Of a stretch of 64,000 nt of DNA, positions 45,745 to 57,446 are shown piece by piece. The notes below the pieces were generated by a model that was given only the letters and a program-made list of their open reading frames with translations, was not told the DNA's origin and did no database searches. How positions within the stretch are numbered: the stretch's first letter is position 1; every line of letters begins with the position of its first letter. Where the stretch lies: positions 64,946,533 to 65,010,532 of the forward strand of contig OX485804.1 of assembly GCA_950295325.1 (NCBI GenBank), read 5' to 3'. A program made the translations under genes and the position numbers. This DNA is from Polytrichum commune (lineage: Eukaryota; Streptophyta; Polytrichopsida; Polytrichales; Polytrichaceae).

Positions 45745-46005
45745 TGCCTCGCCTCGCCTCGCCGACCTGAATGCCCACTATTTTTCACCACCGGGGAGAG
45801 GCGGGCAGCCTGCCTGGGCAGGCCTCGGCACTAGGTGCTCCTCGTTTGTGAGGAGCTACTGCTGCCCTCGAGACTCTGTTGCCCTGCCCAAAACTTTGAT
45901 GCTGCCCGACTCACTCTGTTATCTGCCCCTCATCTGTGAAGCTCGAGGTTTCACAGAGAGCTCCACAAACAATGAGCAAAGTGTGTGGCTAAGAACGAAC
46001 ACAAC
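45745..46005. repeat. dispersed repeat, left copy of an inverted pair
   Basis: The run CTCCTCGTTTGTGAGGAGCT, later GACTCACT, CCCCTCATCTGTGAAGCTCG and CTCCACAAACAATGAGCAAA is found in reverse complement at 60822-61030. The two copies enclose about 15 kb of nested elements. Confidence 0.8.
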
Positions 46006-46859
46006 AAAGTGTGAACTAACCGTTAGGCTTTGATGTTTCATGCCACATTAATTTTCATATGTTATTAGGGTCCAATGTTGATTCTTTTAAATGCATTTTT
46101 TAAATTAATTTGAATCCTTTGTATTTATCAATAATTTAATGGAAAATGAATAATTTCCCATTGCAATATTAACCCTTCGACGCGCCAATGTCCATACTTT
46201 GAACGCTGGATGATTTCTTACGCGTCCCTTCACCACATACGGTGATGTTTTTCAATTATCAAAAATTCTCTTGATTCTTGTGCTACTTGACTACCATTTG
46301 TACGGTTTTGATTTTCAAAATAAGAGGAAGTGAATTTTTGAAAAATAACAAAAGTGGTTTACGTAAAGTTTCAATATGGTGGGAAACAAGCCTCATCGCG
46401 CCACATCCACGCACTCTAATCATTGTCACCTCGTCATCAAATAGAAAGACATGATTTTTTATAACCCATAGAATAAGATGACACCTCAATTTTAAATTAA
46501 AGCATTCGAGACCTCACTCATCACATCTAGGGTTTATTTTCCACACACACTCCATGAATTTTATTTTTCTTAACTACTTGTACTTCTTGAATTAGAGAGT
46601 GTAGTGGAGGGAAACATGATTAGGGGTTGAAGTACATGAAGGTACATTTTACTTCCTTATCACTTGAATAATAGAATAGTGAGTGTGTTCTTTTGTATGT
46701 ATTTCTTTTGAAAAATAGTCTTGAAGCATGGAGGAAAATTGTAAGTTCTTGAGTAATGATTGCATTTATCTTTCCAATTTTGAAGATAAGTTATTTGATG
46801 TAGTAAGTGTAGAGGAATTATTCTAAACACCACAAAAAAACAATGATTTTGCTTCATGT

Positions 46860-48770
46860 AGCACCGTCCGAGAGTCCTACTTTTACATCTTCGATTATAA
46901 ATCTGAGTTTAAAGAAGATGAAGAGCAAGGAGGAGAGTGTGAAGAAAGAGGGAGAGATGCAAGCTTCACTTCTTTAATTGGGAACAATCCCAATTTTGTA
47001 GCTGAGCCTACCTTAGTTTCTTTTGCGGATATATCTATTGAGGTTTTTCCAAAATTTGTTCATTTTACAAATGCTAATAGAGATATCATGATCAAGTGTT
47101 TACAAGGTAGGTTTGTTCCAACATTTAATAAAATTCGTGAAAATGATGCAAGTTTTAGACCACATTCTTACAGTCATGGACGTCCCGTTGATTCAAACGA
47201 TAGTCATCATATCATTGAACGATGGCAAAAAATCCAAAAAAATGTAAAAGTCATAAACATTGGTGATAGACTTGGTGAAGGAAGTTCTCTATCTTTGAAA
47301 TCCTTCAACGGTGATAAACTTGGATTTTAAAGATAAAAAACTTCCTTCTATTGAGATTTAGAGCTTGATAGTACAATCTTCTCATGTAGATATTTGTGGC
47401 AAACATTTGACGTTTCGCACAATCTTACCCAAAATTCGGAAGAATTGGAGTATGGATTCTAGAGTAGGAGGCATTACTTCAACCTATGTTGAAAAATGTC
47501 TTCAATTTTGTGAAACTTGTTTGAATGCTCAACCATGAGATGATGTGCATAATGTCCCAATTGACGAATTGAATATGACATTAGACAAATTGTATGAAAG
47601 ATACCTTGTACTGCGACGATGGGTTCGTACTTATCAAGGTAAAACTCATGTTGTTAAATACTATCGTTATCATAGAGGTGGGAAAAGAAGGGCATCTACT
47701 AAACATAAAGTGAAGAGGTGTACAAGTAGTATCACCTAAGAAAAAATAAAATAAAGTCTAGAGTATGTAATTGTTCATTTCAAATTAGAACAATGAAACC
47801 TCTAAACAAAGGAGAACAAATTGAAAGTTCAAGCGCCGGAATGACTACTATATCCTTACATACAAAAAATAGTAGACACCAATCCAGTACAAACATTAAT
47901 AAACTATTCATACCGGTACACCTAATAGTTGTGTCCTTAGCTATGAAGAATTTGAAGTGGATAGTGTCCACATCTACGGTTGCATAAACATCCAAAAATA
48001 AAGAAAAATAAAATCATAAGCATGGTTGGAAGATTAGAACGAATCACTTTTCGATTCTACCTTATTGCAAAGGAGGTGGAGCAAATGCTATATTCAATGA
48101 AGTTGAAGGATATGTTATATAATCTATTTTTGTATGTTTTGTGAATAATTTGTGTTATGGTTTTCGTTCTTATTCAAGTAGTAATTTGGTTTTATTAGAT
48201 TCTTTAAGAGTTGATGATTGGAATTCCGTTCAAGTGAAAGTGATGAGGCTACAAGAACAAGACAAAGTCATCTCTCATCAATCATATGCACCAAAGCACC
48301 CGGAGAAAACGAAACGGCCGTTTGTTGTAGTTATTCAAGATGCGTTCATGAAAGATGTAGCAAATGTTTTTTTAAGGGTAATGCATGGGCATTGAAGTCT
48401 ACGTTTAAAACGAACCAATGGAACTTACCTCTACATACGGCTATTGTTCTTAATCAAGATGGAAAGGGAATGCTGGTATTTTATATGTTGTGCACGAAAA
48501 ACAAAAATAAAAAACATGAAGACATTGTCATGAAGTTGGCATTATCCGCGGTGTTTGCTTCCATCAGAGAAGTAAGACCCTCCGTAATAGTCATTGACAA
48601 ATATAAAACGTCTTTGAACTCCATAAACAAGGTCATTTCCAATGACATTAATTGTTGGAGCTTTGTGAATGCGACAAAAATTCACATTGCGGAAAAAATT
48701 CACCTTTGTCATTTTCATATGATAAAAATTTGGATTGAGAACTTGCTTACTCGTGTTCCGTAACCGGATA
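46860..48770 (+). pseudogene. MULE-like DDE transposase relic
   Basis: Plus-strand fragments in several frames. 46870-47330 encodes an acidic leader and RDIMIKCLQGRFVP; 47395-47737 a Cys-bearing part (CLQFCETCLNAQP, VRTYQGKTHVVKYYRYHRGG); 48218-48763 a core with NLPLHTAIVLNQDGKGML, PSVIVIDKYKTSLNSINKVI (candidate catalytic Asp) and IHLCHFHMIKIWIENLL. The spacing of Asp and the C-HFH block is that of Mutator-like transposases. Frames are broken by several stops and shifts, so this is an old relic. It is clearly different from the transposase of the 25.6-kb MULE. Confidence 0.55.
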
Positions 48771-49199
48771 AAGAGAAGTTATCGCACTCATTGCATGTTT
48801 TGATGTATTGCCCCTGTAAGACCAATTTTTGGCTATTGCCTAGCCGAATTATACAATTTTTAAAATTTGATGACATTCATCCGGCGAATAGACTCTGAAC
48901 GTTATCGGAAGCGGCAGTTGGAGGCCATCATCATCATGAAGCATTTATAGCCTCTAACCGAGTTCTCTCCCTTCGTCGTCATAAGGAGGAGGCAAGCAAG
49001 GAGCAAGCAGGCTATTTTTTCAGCGTAGAAATCTGACGTAGTCTTCTAGTTTAGCAATAGGCTTTAGCGGCATCAAACCTCGGTGATTGAGGCTGAGAGC
49101 AATTAGTTTTCCTCCGAGAAGGAGAAGTAGTAATGGACAGAGAAGAACTAAGTGATTCAGTCTTTGGCAATATTATATTTGAATATAAGTAAAATATTA

Positions 49200-49708
49200 T
49201 CTTGATGAGCAATAATTCGGTCAAAGCCGACATCACGTTTGGACAGTTGTTGAAAATATCACCCATGGCTCGTAAAACCCTTAAAGAAGGGATGCGCGTG
49301 ACTAGGTGAACTAAGAAGACACAGAGTAGGGTGGCAACTATAGTGCAACTACCGGGGAAGGGTCGTGACATGTAGGTAGTAGAGATATAGGTAATAGTGG
49401 TGGACAAGGTGGTACCCAACGTACTTGTTTACGGGGAAAACATGTTAAATATATTACCGGAGCACACGATGAAAAAGCTTGGCCTCAGTTTGACAGATCC
49501 ATCACCCTTTGTCATCAATATGACCAACCAAAGTCCTTTGATGCTTCTAGGGATGATTAAAGATTGTAGGATCATGACAGGGGAAGAATAGTACATTGTC
49601 ACCTTTCATGTCATTAAGATGCATTCAGATAAGGATGTATTTCCCATCTTGTTGGGTAGGCCTTGGTTGAGAATGGCCGATGCCATTGTGAATTGGGGAG
49701 GAGTTTAG
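49200..49708 (+). pseudogene. Ty3/gypsy aspartic protease region
   Basis: One plus-strand frame with several stops reads SPMARKTLKEGMRVT, QSRVATIVQLPGKGRDM, VVDKVVPNVLV, then LNILPEHTMKKLGLSLTDPS, FHVIKMHSDKDVFPILLGRP and WLRMADAIVNWGG. This is the protease part of a plant Ty3/gypsy polyprotein. The expected catalytic Asp-Gly motif is replaced by YGENM, so it is inactive on top of the stops. The coding sequence resumes at about 51801 after an insertion. Confidence 0.75.
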
Positions 49709-51795
49709 TGTTATGTCCTTATGTCATTCCCAAGAGAGTTTAGGACATACCTTAGCCGCACTCCTTCCTAAAAATGAAATTGCATAAATCACAATGCAAT
49801 TCATCCCAAGGAAAGAATTGAAATACAACTAGTCTTCTTAACAAAAAAATCAAAACCCAAAATATAACACTGACCGCACATCAAGTGTTCATTCCTCTCT
49901 CACAAGTTCGTGCCTCCAAGTCTTCCTAGTTGCCTCCAAGTCTTGTCTCCTAATCCCGCTTCACTCCCGGCGGACGCACCATTTATGTGAGCCCTAAACA
50001 TTCACCCCAGTGCGTCGTAGTCCAAGTGAATGCCTAGAACTTACACATCCTCGCTTAGTGGCACTGGACCAGTCACACTGTGATCTTCCACCCAATGTAA
50101 TTCTCAACACATACTCTTTATTAAATTGGTACAAGGCCCAAGTATTAAGAAATACTTGATTCACTTGTTATCATTGTCCCACCCACACAATATTCCCATG
50201 GACCTAATTCCCAAATCCCCACCGAAGTGGTGACCCAACCTAGGCTAATCCCATAAATAACAATAACCAAGTGTTTAGCCAGCTTAGACCTATTTGTTTT
50301 GCTATTTGTTGTTGATTGATCCAGCCATGGTTAATCCTCAAGTACCATCCCTAACCCCCTGATTAATACCTACTTACTCCTGGCAGTCCCCGAAGCCCCT
50401 CTCGAACCTCCCCTGCCGCACAGGCCTTCTCTCGGCCTTCACCGAGGTGGACACCAGGGGGAGTCTGGTTGCGCTCCCGCCAGCTTAGCCGAGGGCCCTC
50501 AAAACATCAGTCTGCCAGGTGTGAAAGCCAAGTGCCCTCTCCCCTGTCCCTGATCCTTGCTGCCGCCCAGCAGCAATGCCGCCGAACCCAAGAGGATTCC
50601 CTCCTCCGATTCTATCTGCAACCTCCGACTATCAACGTAGGAAATGTGCGTTGTCTTGAGGCCTTCACACCTCAATGCCAGCGCAATGTGCAGCCACCTG
50701 CATTAGTCACATTTTGACAAGACTGAGGCTTGGGTTGTATGGCCCCTCGAATTCCACTTCCTATACTGCCATGAGCATCTCCCCCCTTCCCATTACTGAT
50801 TCAAGTGAGATAAATTCTGTGCACCCATTCGATACCGAATTCCGGATCCCAGTCCAATTCTTCCTTCAAATTCGGCCAGGACCTCTCCTTCCGAATTCGA
50901 CAATTCGCACAAATGCAGGACTGACCCAGATCCTGCTGTGGCTAGTTGTGTCAGGCCTCTCTTCGTATTTCCCTTCTGGCGCTTCTTCTCCCCTCTTCGC
51001 TTGCATCTTTTGAAGGTGCATCCAAGGATGGATCCCTTTCGAAGGACACAGTGGTTCGAATCAAATCCTCTTTTTCTCTTTCAGCTCATATACATATCTA
51101 GGGCCTCGGCATTGCCAGCCGTGAACCACCTCTTGGATCCTACACCCTCTCATGGGGGAGAGTTCCCCAATTTGTCGACCCTTCAGCCATTTTTCACACA
51201 CCGCTCTCCGCAGCCGCCGCCCTGCTAAAACCCAAAACCCGAGAGAGAGCACCCAGGGGTCCAGGGGCCTCCCCTTCCCCAGATCCAGTAGTTCAGCCTC
51301 ATCCCTTTTGGGAGCCCAGCCCTTATATGAACGCCCCTCTACCCCTGGATGGTCAATAATCTGGACTAAGGCCTTTAAGGTTATCCCCAACCCTTCACTC
51401 TCAATAATTACCCGCTAACCCATTATACCCTCAATCCCAAGCACTAAATGCCCACTCTTAGTACTAACCTAAAACCACTATCCCACCTAAGCCACACTAT
51501 TTTTATGCGTTTTACTACTTGAAGAACCTAACAACCCGTGTGTAACTGAATTCAAAGGTCCAATAGCACATGTGAGCTTAGTTTCGGGCTCACATCCTGA
51601 TCCGATTAAATCACAAGCCTAACTTTTAAATTCCCCGCCATCACCAATTCAACTTCTCCACCTTACTCTATCACATCAAAACTAACTCATACAATATAAG
51701 TTTAACACTTCATTTTTTTAATGTTTTTGTTAATTCAACTTAAATTCCAATCCTAAGTCTTGATGACTTCTAATCCTAATACCCATGTGGGCACA
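49709..51795 (-). mobile_element. LTR-like insertion in the gypsy element, reverse orientation
   Basis: About 2.1 kb without coding capacity separates the protease and reverse transcriptase parts. Read on the minus strand it contains LTR-like termini (TGTGAGCCCG at 51594 or TGTGCCCACA at 51795, and GGGCTCACA ending at 49986), followed leftward by TGGTGCGTCCGCCGGG, which resembles a primer-binding site just after an LTR. Similar TGTGAGCCC/GGGCTCACA ends bound 57447-59790. Exact ends are uncertain and I found no clean target duplication. Confidence 0.4.
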
Positions 51796-51800
51796 CTAAT

Positions 51801-53727
51801 TTGGGCTCAGAAGAAGAGATCACTCCCTCTTCGGATGAGGAGGAGGAAGAGAAGGAGGAAGGGAAGAAGTACGAGACATTGGTGGGGGTAGTTCATTCAG
51901 GCAGACGTGAGGTTCCACCACATACCGAGTTAATCAGTCTAGGTCTTAGTTTCTATCATTGGAGTGACGATGGAGAATATGCCAAGTGGCTGAAGGAGTA
52001 TCCGAACTCGGTGTGCGATGTAATGATGACCTCTCACCATGAATGTTTGAGGGACGTCAGTGATGGTTCAAGGAAAGAAGAGTACGCCTCGTTAGAACCT
52101 TGCGAGATCCTGACCGAGGAAGAATGGCTGCAAGGAGGACTGACTCCTTGGATCGAAGATGTGGGGGAGGAAGAGGTGTTAACAGTGCATGTGGACGGCA
52201 CTCAAGAGGTGGAAATCCTCCCCGACATGTCACGGTTAGAAAATCCGTTGCACTTGAAAACTACCTCTACCGGCATCACCGTAGGGGAGGATGTGAAAGA
52301 CTATCCGCATGTACCGGCTGATTGGTATAGGAACACCAACGAGCAAACACACGTAGCTCAGTCTGACTGGAAACAAGTGGAGGTTAAAACTAAAACCGGC
52401 GAAGTAAGGCAAATGAGGATGGGGGCACAACTATCAGATGAACAAATAGGGGCCTATAAAGAACTAATACGGGAGTTCAGTAATGTATTCGCGTGGTCAT
52501 ACCAAGACCTGAAGGGCATTCCACCCGACATGGTTGAGCATAGAATTCCCTTGATCCCCGGAGCGAGACCGATTCGCCAAAAGAAAAGACGAATGAACCC
52601 AAGACTTCAGTTGTTGGTGCAAGCAGAATTAGAGCGGTTGCTTAAAGCATGATTCATTCGGCCAGTAGAGATTACAGATTAGGTGTCCCCAATGATTTTG
52701 GTGAAGAAGAAGAACGGCAAGCTGAGGGTGTGTGTGGACTACCAGAAGCTGATTGCATGTACGCAAAATGATCATTTTCCTTTATCATTTATCTCACTCC
52801 TACTAGAGGAGGTCGGAGGACATGCATGCTACACGTTTATGGATGGGTACGCGGGGTACAATCACAGGGAGGTCACTCCATTGTAAAGTTGAACACCACG
52901 TGCGACCAAAAAAAATTTTCTTTTGGTAAGTTGCACCACCAAAATGGGTCAAAATTTTATCAATTTTTTTTCATGAGTAGATATACACAGTACCTATGAT
53001 ATCCTAAGTTTGATGATTTGATTTTTTCATAAAATATACCGTTTCTAACTAGAATGACACATAATTGAACTAAAACAATTACTAAAAAAAATAAAGATGA
53101 CTAAAAATTTCAAAAAAATATACAAAAGATACTATCAATGGTTATGTATACGTAGAAAAAATATCATAAAATTTAAAATTACATATGGCATGTAATATAG
53201 GGGTAGCAAACTTTGTCCGCACGTAGTGTCAACTTGACAATGAAGTGACCTCCCCGTGGGTACAATCAAATCTCTATAGCTCTAAGCGATTTGCACAAAA
53301 CTAGCTTCACCACACCATGGGGCACGTTCATTTAGTTGGTAATGCGTTTTGGTCTCTACAATGCTCCGGCCACTTTCCAGAGGCTTGTAATGTTTATCTT
53401 TTCCGATCTTTTATACAAGTCAATGACGGTCTTTGTGGATGACTTTAGCACGGAGTCGGATGAGAGTATTCATTTAGAATGTGTGAGGGAGGCACTCAAG
53501 AGGTGTAGAGCGGCGAGATTGGCACTAAACCCGGAAAAAACATAATTGGCGGTGCAAAGAGGAGTATTGTTAGGGTACGTGGTGAGTGAAAAGGGGAGAG
53601 AACCCGATCCGAACAAGATTGCAGTTATCGAAGGGTTGGAGGCACCCAGAAACGCTAAAGGTATAGCTAAGCTCTTGGGACATGTGGGATGGTATAGGGA
53701 ATTGATCCCTGCTTTCGCAAAGATAGT
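51801..53727 (+). pseudogene. Ty3/gypsy reverse transcriptase, interrupted by a MITE
   Basis: An acidic leader (SSDEEEEEKEEGKKYETLVG) leads into YKELIREFSNVFAWSYQDLK, HRIPLIPGARPIRQKKRRMN, PMILVKKKNGKLRVCVDYQK, then (after the MITE) TTPWGTF, MRFGLYNAPATFQRLV, VFVDDF (the YVDD-type catalytic motif) and LLGHVGWYRELIPAFAKI. Stops occur after LLKA (about 52650), at about 52680, before LVMRFG and after NPEKT. Continuation lies across the solo LTR at 54705. Retroelement polymerase that copies its own RNA; this copy is dead. Confidence 0.9.
52865..53257. mobile_element. 393-bp MULE MITE in the reverse transcriptase
   Basis: The ends CAGGGAGGTCACTCCATTGT and the inverted ACGGGGAGGTCACTTCATTG are flanked by an exact 11-bp duplication, GGGTACAATCA (52854-52864 and 53258-53268). 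Excising it with one duplication rejoins the GYNQ codons of the gypsy frame. No coding capacity; a relative lies at 24958-25273. Confidence 0.88.
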
Positions 53728-54704
53728 TGTCGCGCACCTCTCCATGAGGAGTGCCCGAAACACCATGGGCACGAGGGGGACCCCGGAGTGACACCCGGGA
53801 CTTGTGGCGCCGTTGGTGAGAGGGCCCAAGTGATCCTAGTGTGGGTGAGGGCCCCGGGCGTTGGGAACGCCTCCCACCCACGAAGACTAGGAGGCACAAG
53901 GGTAAGGCCATGAGCTATGCGTAGCTCATGGCGTGGTGATTCTAGAAAGCTCAAGAACACCTCAATCGGAGGTGTGAGCTAGGAGTTATGGCCATTTGAG
54001 TGGGGCCCTGTCCCGGGACAGCGCCCTGGTACAGCAGTGCCTGGGAGTGATTCCCGGGACTGCCAAGGTTCAAACAGGCATAACGTCCTCAATACTTGTC
54101 CGAATGGGGCAAGTGAGGAGTCCATCGGCATCTACGTGAAGCGTAGATGAAGATGGAGTGGTTGGTTGTTATGATCAGACATCATACAAGGAAGTTATGA
54201 TGGTCTGAAGCTGCTAGGGGGTTCTAGGCCCAGCAGCTAAAGGAAAATGTCCACTTAGCCCCAACTCTTGGTGGAGAGACAAGAGGTTGGTTGACGGTGG
54301 GGTAGGGGCCCCGCGTAAAGTCCTAGAGGCTTATATGGGTGAGGTGGTGTGGCCTCACCCACCCGAGGCCGAACGGCACGGCCTCCATGGGCATTGGCCC
54401 AATGTGAGGCCATAGTTGCCTAGTATGGTTCGGGTTGTTGTAGTGTTGCTCCGGCAACGCGATGATCAACATGGGATTGGACTTCCATGGATGGAAGTCC
54501 ACATCTAGGAATGGGTTACCGATTAAGGGGTGAGTCCCGAAAGAGCAAAGTAGGAGGGTTGGTTCCCTCCTATGAACTATAAGGTCCGGGGTTAGAGGAG
54601 CTAACCATTAGCATGGCGGTATGCGAAGGGTTAGCGACTCGTAACCTTTGCTAGAATTGAAAATTGGCAAGATGGTCAAGGGGGGGCTAGTAAGGGTTGC
54701 GACA
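53728..54704 (-). mobile_element. solo LTR, copy 1
   Basis: Starts TGTCGCGCACCT and ends AGGGTTGCGACA (TG...CA), flanked by ATAGT (53723-53727) and ATAGC (54705-54709), a 5-bp duplication with one mismatch. 977 bp. It is an inverted, near-identical counterpart of 55085-56059. It splits the gypsy frame between AFAKI and IALPIKKLLRK. Orientation is assigned relative to copy 2. Confidence 0.88.
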
Positions 54705-55079
54705 ATAGCCCTTCCCATCAAGAAGCTGCTTAGGAAGGACGCGAAGTTTGAGTGGACGGAGGAGTATGAACGAGCATTCGGCGAGTTGAAGGCTTGTCTG
54801 AGCACGTATCCGGTTTTAGTGCCCCCGAATTGGAGCATTCCCTTCCACGTATTTTCTGACGCCAGTGCGGTAGCCGTAGGTAGTGTCATGTGTCAGCCTA
54901 GCGGCGAAATGGAAAAGGATCAACTAGTGGCATACGCTAGCAGGCAACTGACCATGGCCGAGCGCAACTACTCCACCACAGAAAGATAATGTTTGGCAAT
55001 GGTCTTCTTGGTGAAAAAATTCCGTCACTACCTACTGTGTAACCCGCTAGTTTTTTTCGTGAATCATATGGCTATTAAG
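54705..55079 (+). pseudogene. Ty3/gypsy RNase H segment between two solo LTRs
   Basis: Encodes ALPIKKLLRKDAKFEWTEEY, FGELKACLSTYPVL, HVFSDASAVAVGSVMCQPSG and LVAYASRQLTMAERNYSTTE: the connection and RNase H part of a plant gypsy polyprotein, with a TAA after TTER at about 54987. The frame continues to FFVNHMAIKFF, where the second solo LTR interrupts it. Confidence 0.88.
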
Positions 55080-55084
55080 TTTTT

Positions 55085-56059
55085 TGTCGCAACCCTTGCT
55101 AGGCCCCCTTGGCAATCTTGCCAATTCTCAATTCTAGCAAAGGTTACGAGCGCTAACCATTCGCATTCCGCCATGCTAATAGTTAGCTCCTCCTACCCCG
55201 GACCTTATAGTTCATAGGAGGGAACCAACCCTCCTACTTTGCTCTTTCGGGACTCACCCCTTAATCGGTAACCCATTCCTAGATGTGGACTTCCATCCAT
55301 GGAAGTCCAATCCCATGTTGATCATCGCGTTGCCGGAGCAACACTACAACAACCCGAACCATACTAGGCAACTATGGCCTCACATTGGGCCAATGCCCAT
55401 GGAGGCCGTGCCGTTCGGCCTCGGGTGGGTGAGGCCACACCACCTCACCCATATAAGCCTCTAGGACTTTACGCGGGGCCCCTACCCCACCGTCAACCAA
55501 CCTCTTGTCTCTCCACCAAGAGTTGGGGCTAAGTGGACATTTTCCTTTAGCTGCTGGGCCTAGAACCCCCTAGCAGCTTCAGACCATCATAACTTCCTTG
55601 TATGATGTCTGATCATAACAACCAACCACTCCATCTTCATCTACGCTTCACGTAGATGCCGATGGACTCCTCACTTGCCCCATTCGGACAAGTATTGAGG
55701 ACGTTATGCCTGTTTGAACCTTGGCAGTCCCGGGAATCACTCCCAGGCACTGCTGTACCAGGGCGCTGTCCCGGGACAGGGCCCCACTCAAATGGCCATA
55801 ACTCCTAGCTCACACCTCCGATTGAGGTGTTCTTGAGCATTCTAGAATCACCACGCCATGAGCTACGCATAGCTCATGGCCTTACCCTCATGCCTGCTAG
55901 TCTCCGTGGGTGGGAGGCGTTCCCAACGCCCGGGGCCCTCACCCACACTAGGATCACTTGGGCCCTCTCACCAACGGCGCCACAAGTCCCGGGTGTCACT
56001 CCGGGGTCCCCCTTGTGCCCATGGTGTTTCGGGCACTCCTCATGGACAGGTGCGCGACA
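55085..56059 (+). mobile_element. solo LTR, copy 2 (opposite orientation)
   Basis: Starts TGTCGCAACCCT and ends GGTGCGCGACA, flanked by TTTTT on both sides (55080-55084 and 56060-56064). 975 bp. Contains the segment also found, shortened, twice in the palindrome array. The frames it opens match those on the complement of copy 1. Confidence 0.88.
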
Positions 56060-56064
56060 TTTTT

Positions 56065-57400
56065 GGTAAACAAGTCAGAGTTGAACGGTAGATTAGCACG
56101 ATGGGTTCTGCTGCTAGAGGAGTTCGACTACACAGTCGAGTACAAACCAGGGAGAATGCACTTACAGGCGGATCACCTGTCGAGATTGTCGGAACAAGTG
56201 GGCACCACACCGGTAGATGATGGGTTTGTGAATGAGAACCTCTTTGTGGTGACCACCCAACCGGAATGGTATGCGGATATAGTCAAGTTCCTCGCCATTC
56301 AACAGTTGTCAGCTGAGTGGTCGAGGGAAAAGCGGCGTAAGGTGAGGGTGCACAGTAGGCACTACACGATAGTGGGACATCGCATGTTTAGAAGGGGAGT
56401 AGACGGACTACTTCGCCGTTGTGTGGCCGCCAAAGAGATGCCGGCAATTCTGGAGGCCTGTCACGATAGCGCATGCGGTGGTCATTTTTCGGGGCAACTC
56501 ACCGGCCAAAAGATATTGAGGGCATGATATTTTTGGCCCACGTTATTCAAGGATGCTCGCATCCACGCGAGGAAATGCGACCCCTGTCAACGATATGCTA
56601 GGAACGACCTAACGATGGAATTACCCTTGATTCCATTCAGGAAGTGGGGCATCGACTACGTAGGAGAGGTGCATCCGAAATCATCTAAGGGTATGGCCTA
56701 TATCGTGGTAGCAACGGAATACATAACCAAATGGGCAGAGGCCAAGGTAGTGAGGACAAATACCACCGCAAACGCCGCAATATATTTATACGAGAATATC
56801 ATTTCTCGGTTTGGTTGTCCCAAAATCCTAGTTAGCGACAAGGGCACGCACTTTTTAAACGATATGATCCGCGAGATAATCAACAAATTCCAAATTGATC
56901 ACCGGAAGACAACGCCTTACCACCCACAGACAAACGGCCAGACCGAGAGGGTGAACCAAACCTTGGTGAGCATATTGAGAAAGACAGTGCAAGATTCTAA
57001 ACGCGACTGGGATGTGAAACTCACCATTGCCTTGTGGGCTTAAAAAACCACCTTTAAGGTGACGACCTGGGCCACACCATTTTCTCTAGTCTACGGCATC
57101 GAGGCCACCCTCCCCATTGAATTCGAGGTAGAGTCGTTGAGGGTGGTCATTGATTCAAGGCTAACCGATAGTCAGTCATTAAACGCACCCTAAGAGCATG
57201 CATGCTAGTCCTACTTCAGGACGCTAGGAAGCTAGACTTTCCAGGTAAGTTTGACGCGGTGTAGCTAGGGCCATATCTCATTAGTGAGGTGTTCCCAAAT
57301 AACTCGGTCCAATTGGAGACACTCAACGGGGAACCATTCCCAACCCGCACCTCCGGAAGTCGTTGCAAGGAGTACAAGACCTGAAAATGGACATCTTACC
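56065..57400 (+). pseudogene. Ty3/gypsy RNase H end and integrase
   Basis: Resumes with GRLARWVLLLEEFDYTVEYK and LQADHLSRLSEQ, then the integrase zinc finger (H...GGH...KCDPCQRY), the catalytic core with WGIDYVGEVHP (D), PKILVSDKGTHF (D) and PQTNGQTERVNQ (E), and a C-terminal part. Stops at about 56525 (after ILRA), about 57041 (after IALWA) and further on break it. The three catalytic acids are retained even though the frame is dead. Confidence 0.9.
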
Positions 57401-57446
57401 TGTAAAGCAAGAGATTATGTGTCCATCCCCTGATGGTCGCCAATTA

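Noticed and set aside
49051-49419. 122-codon minus-strand ORF
   Set aside because: It lies antisense to the recognisable gypsy protease region and has no domain of its own.
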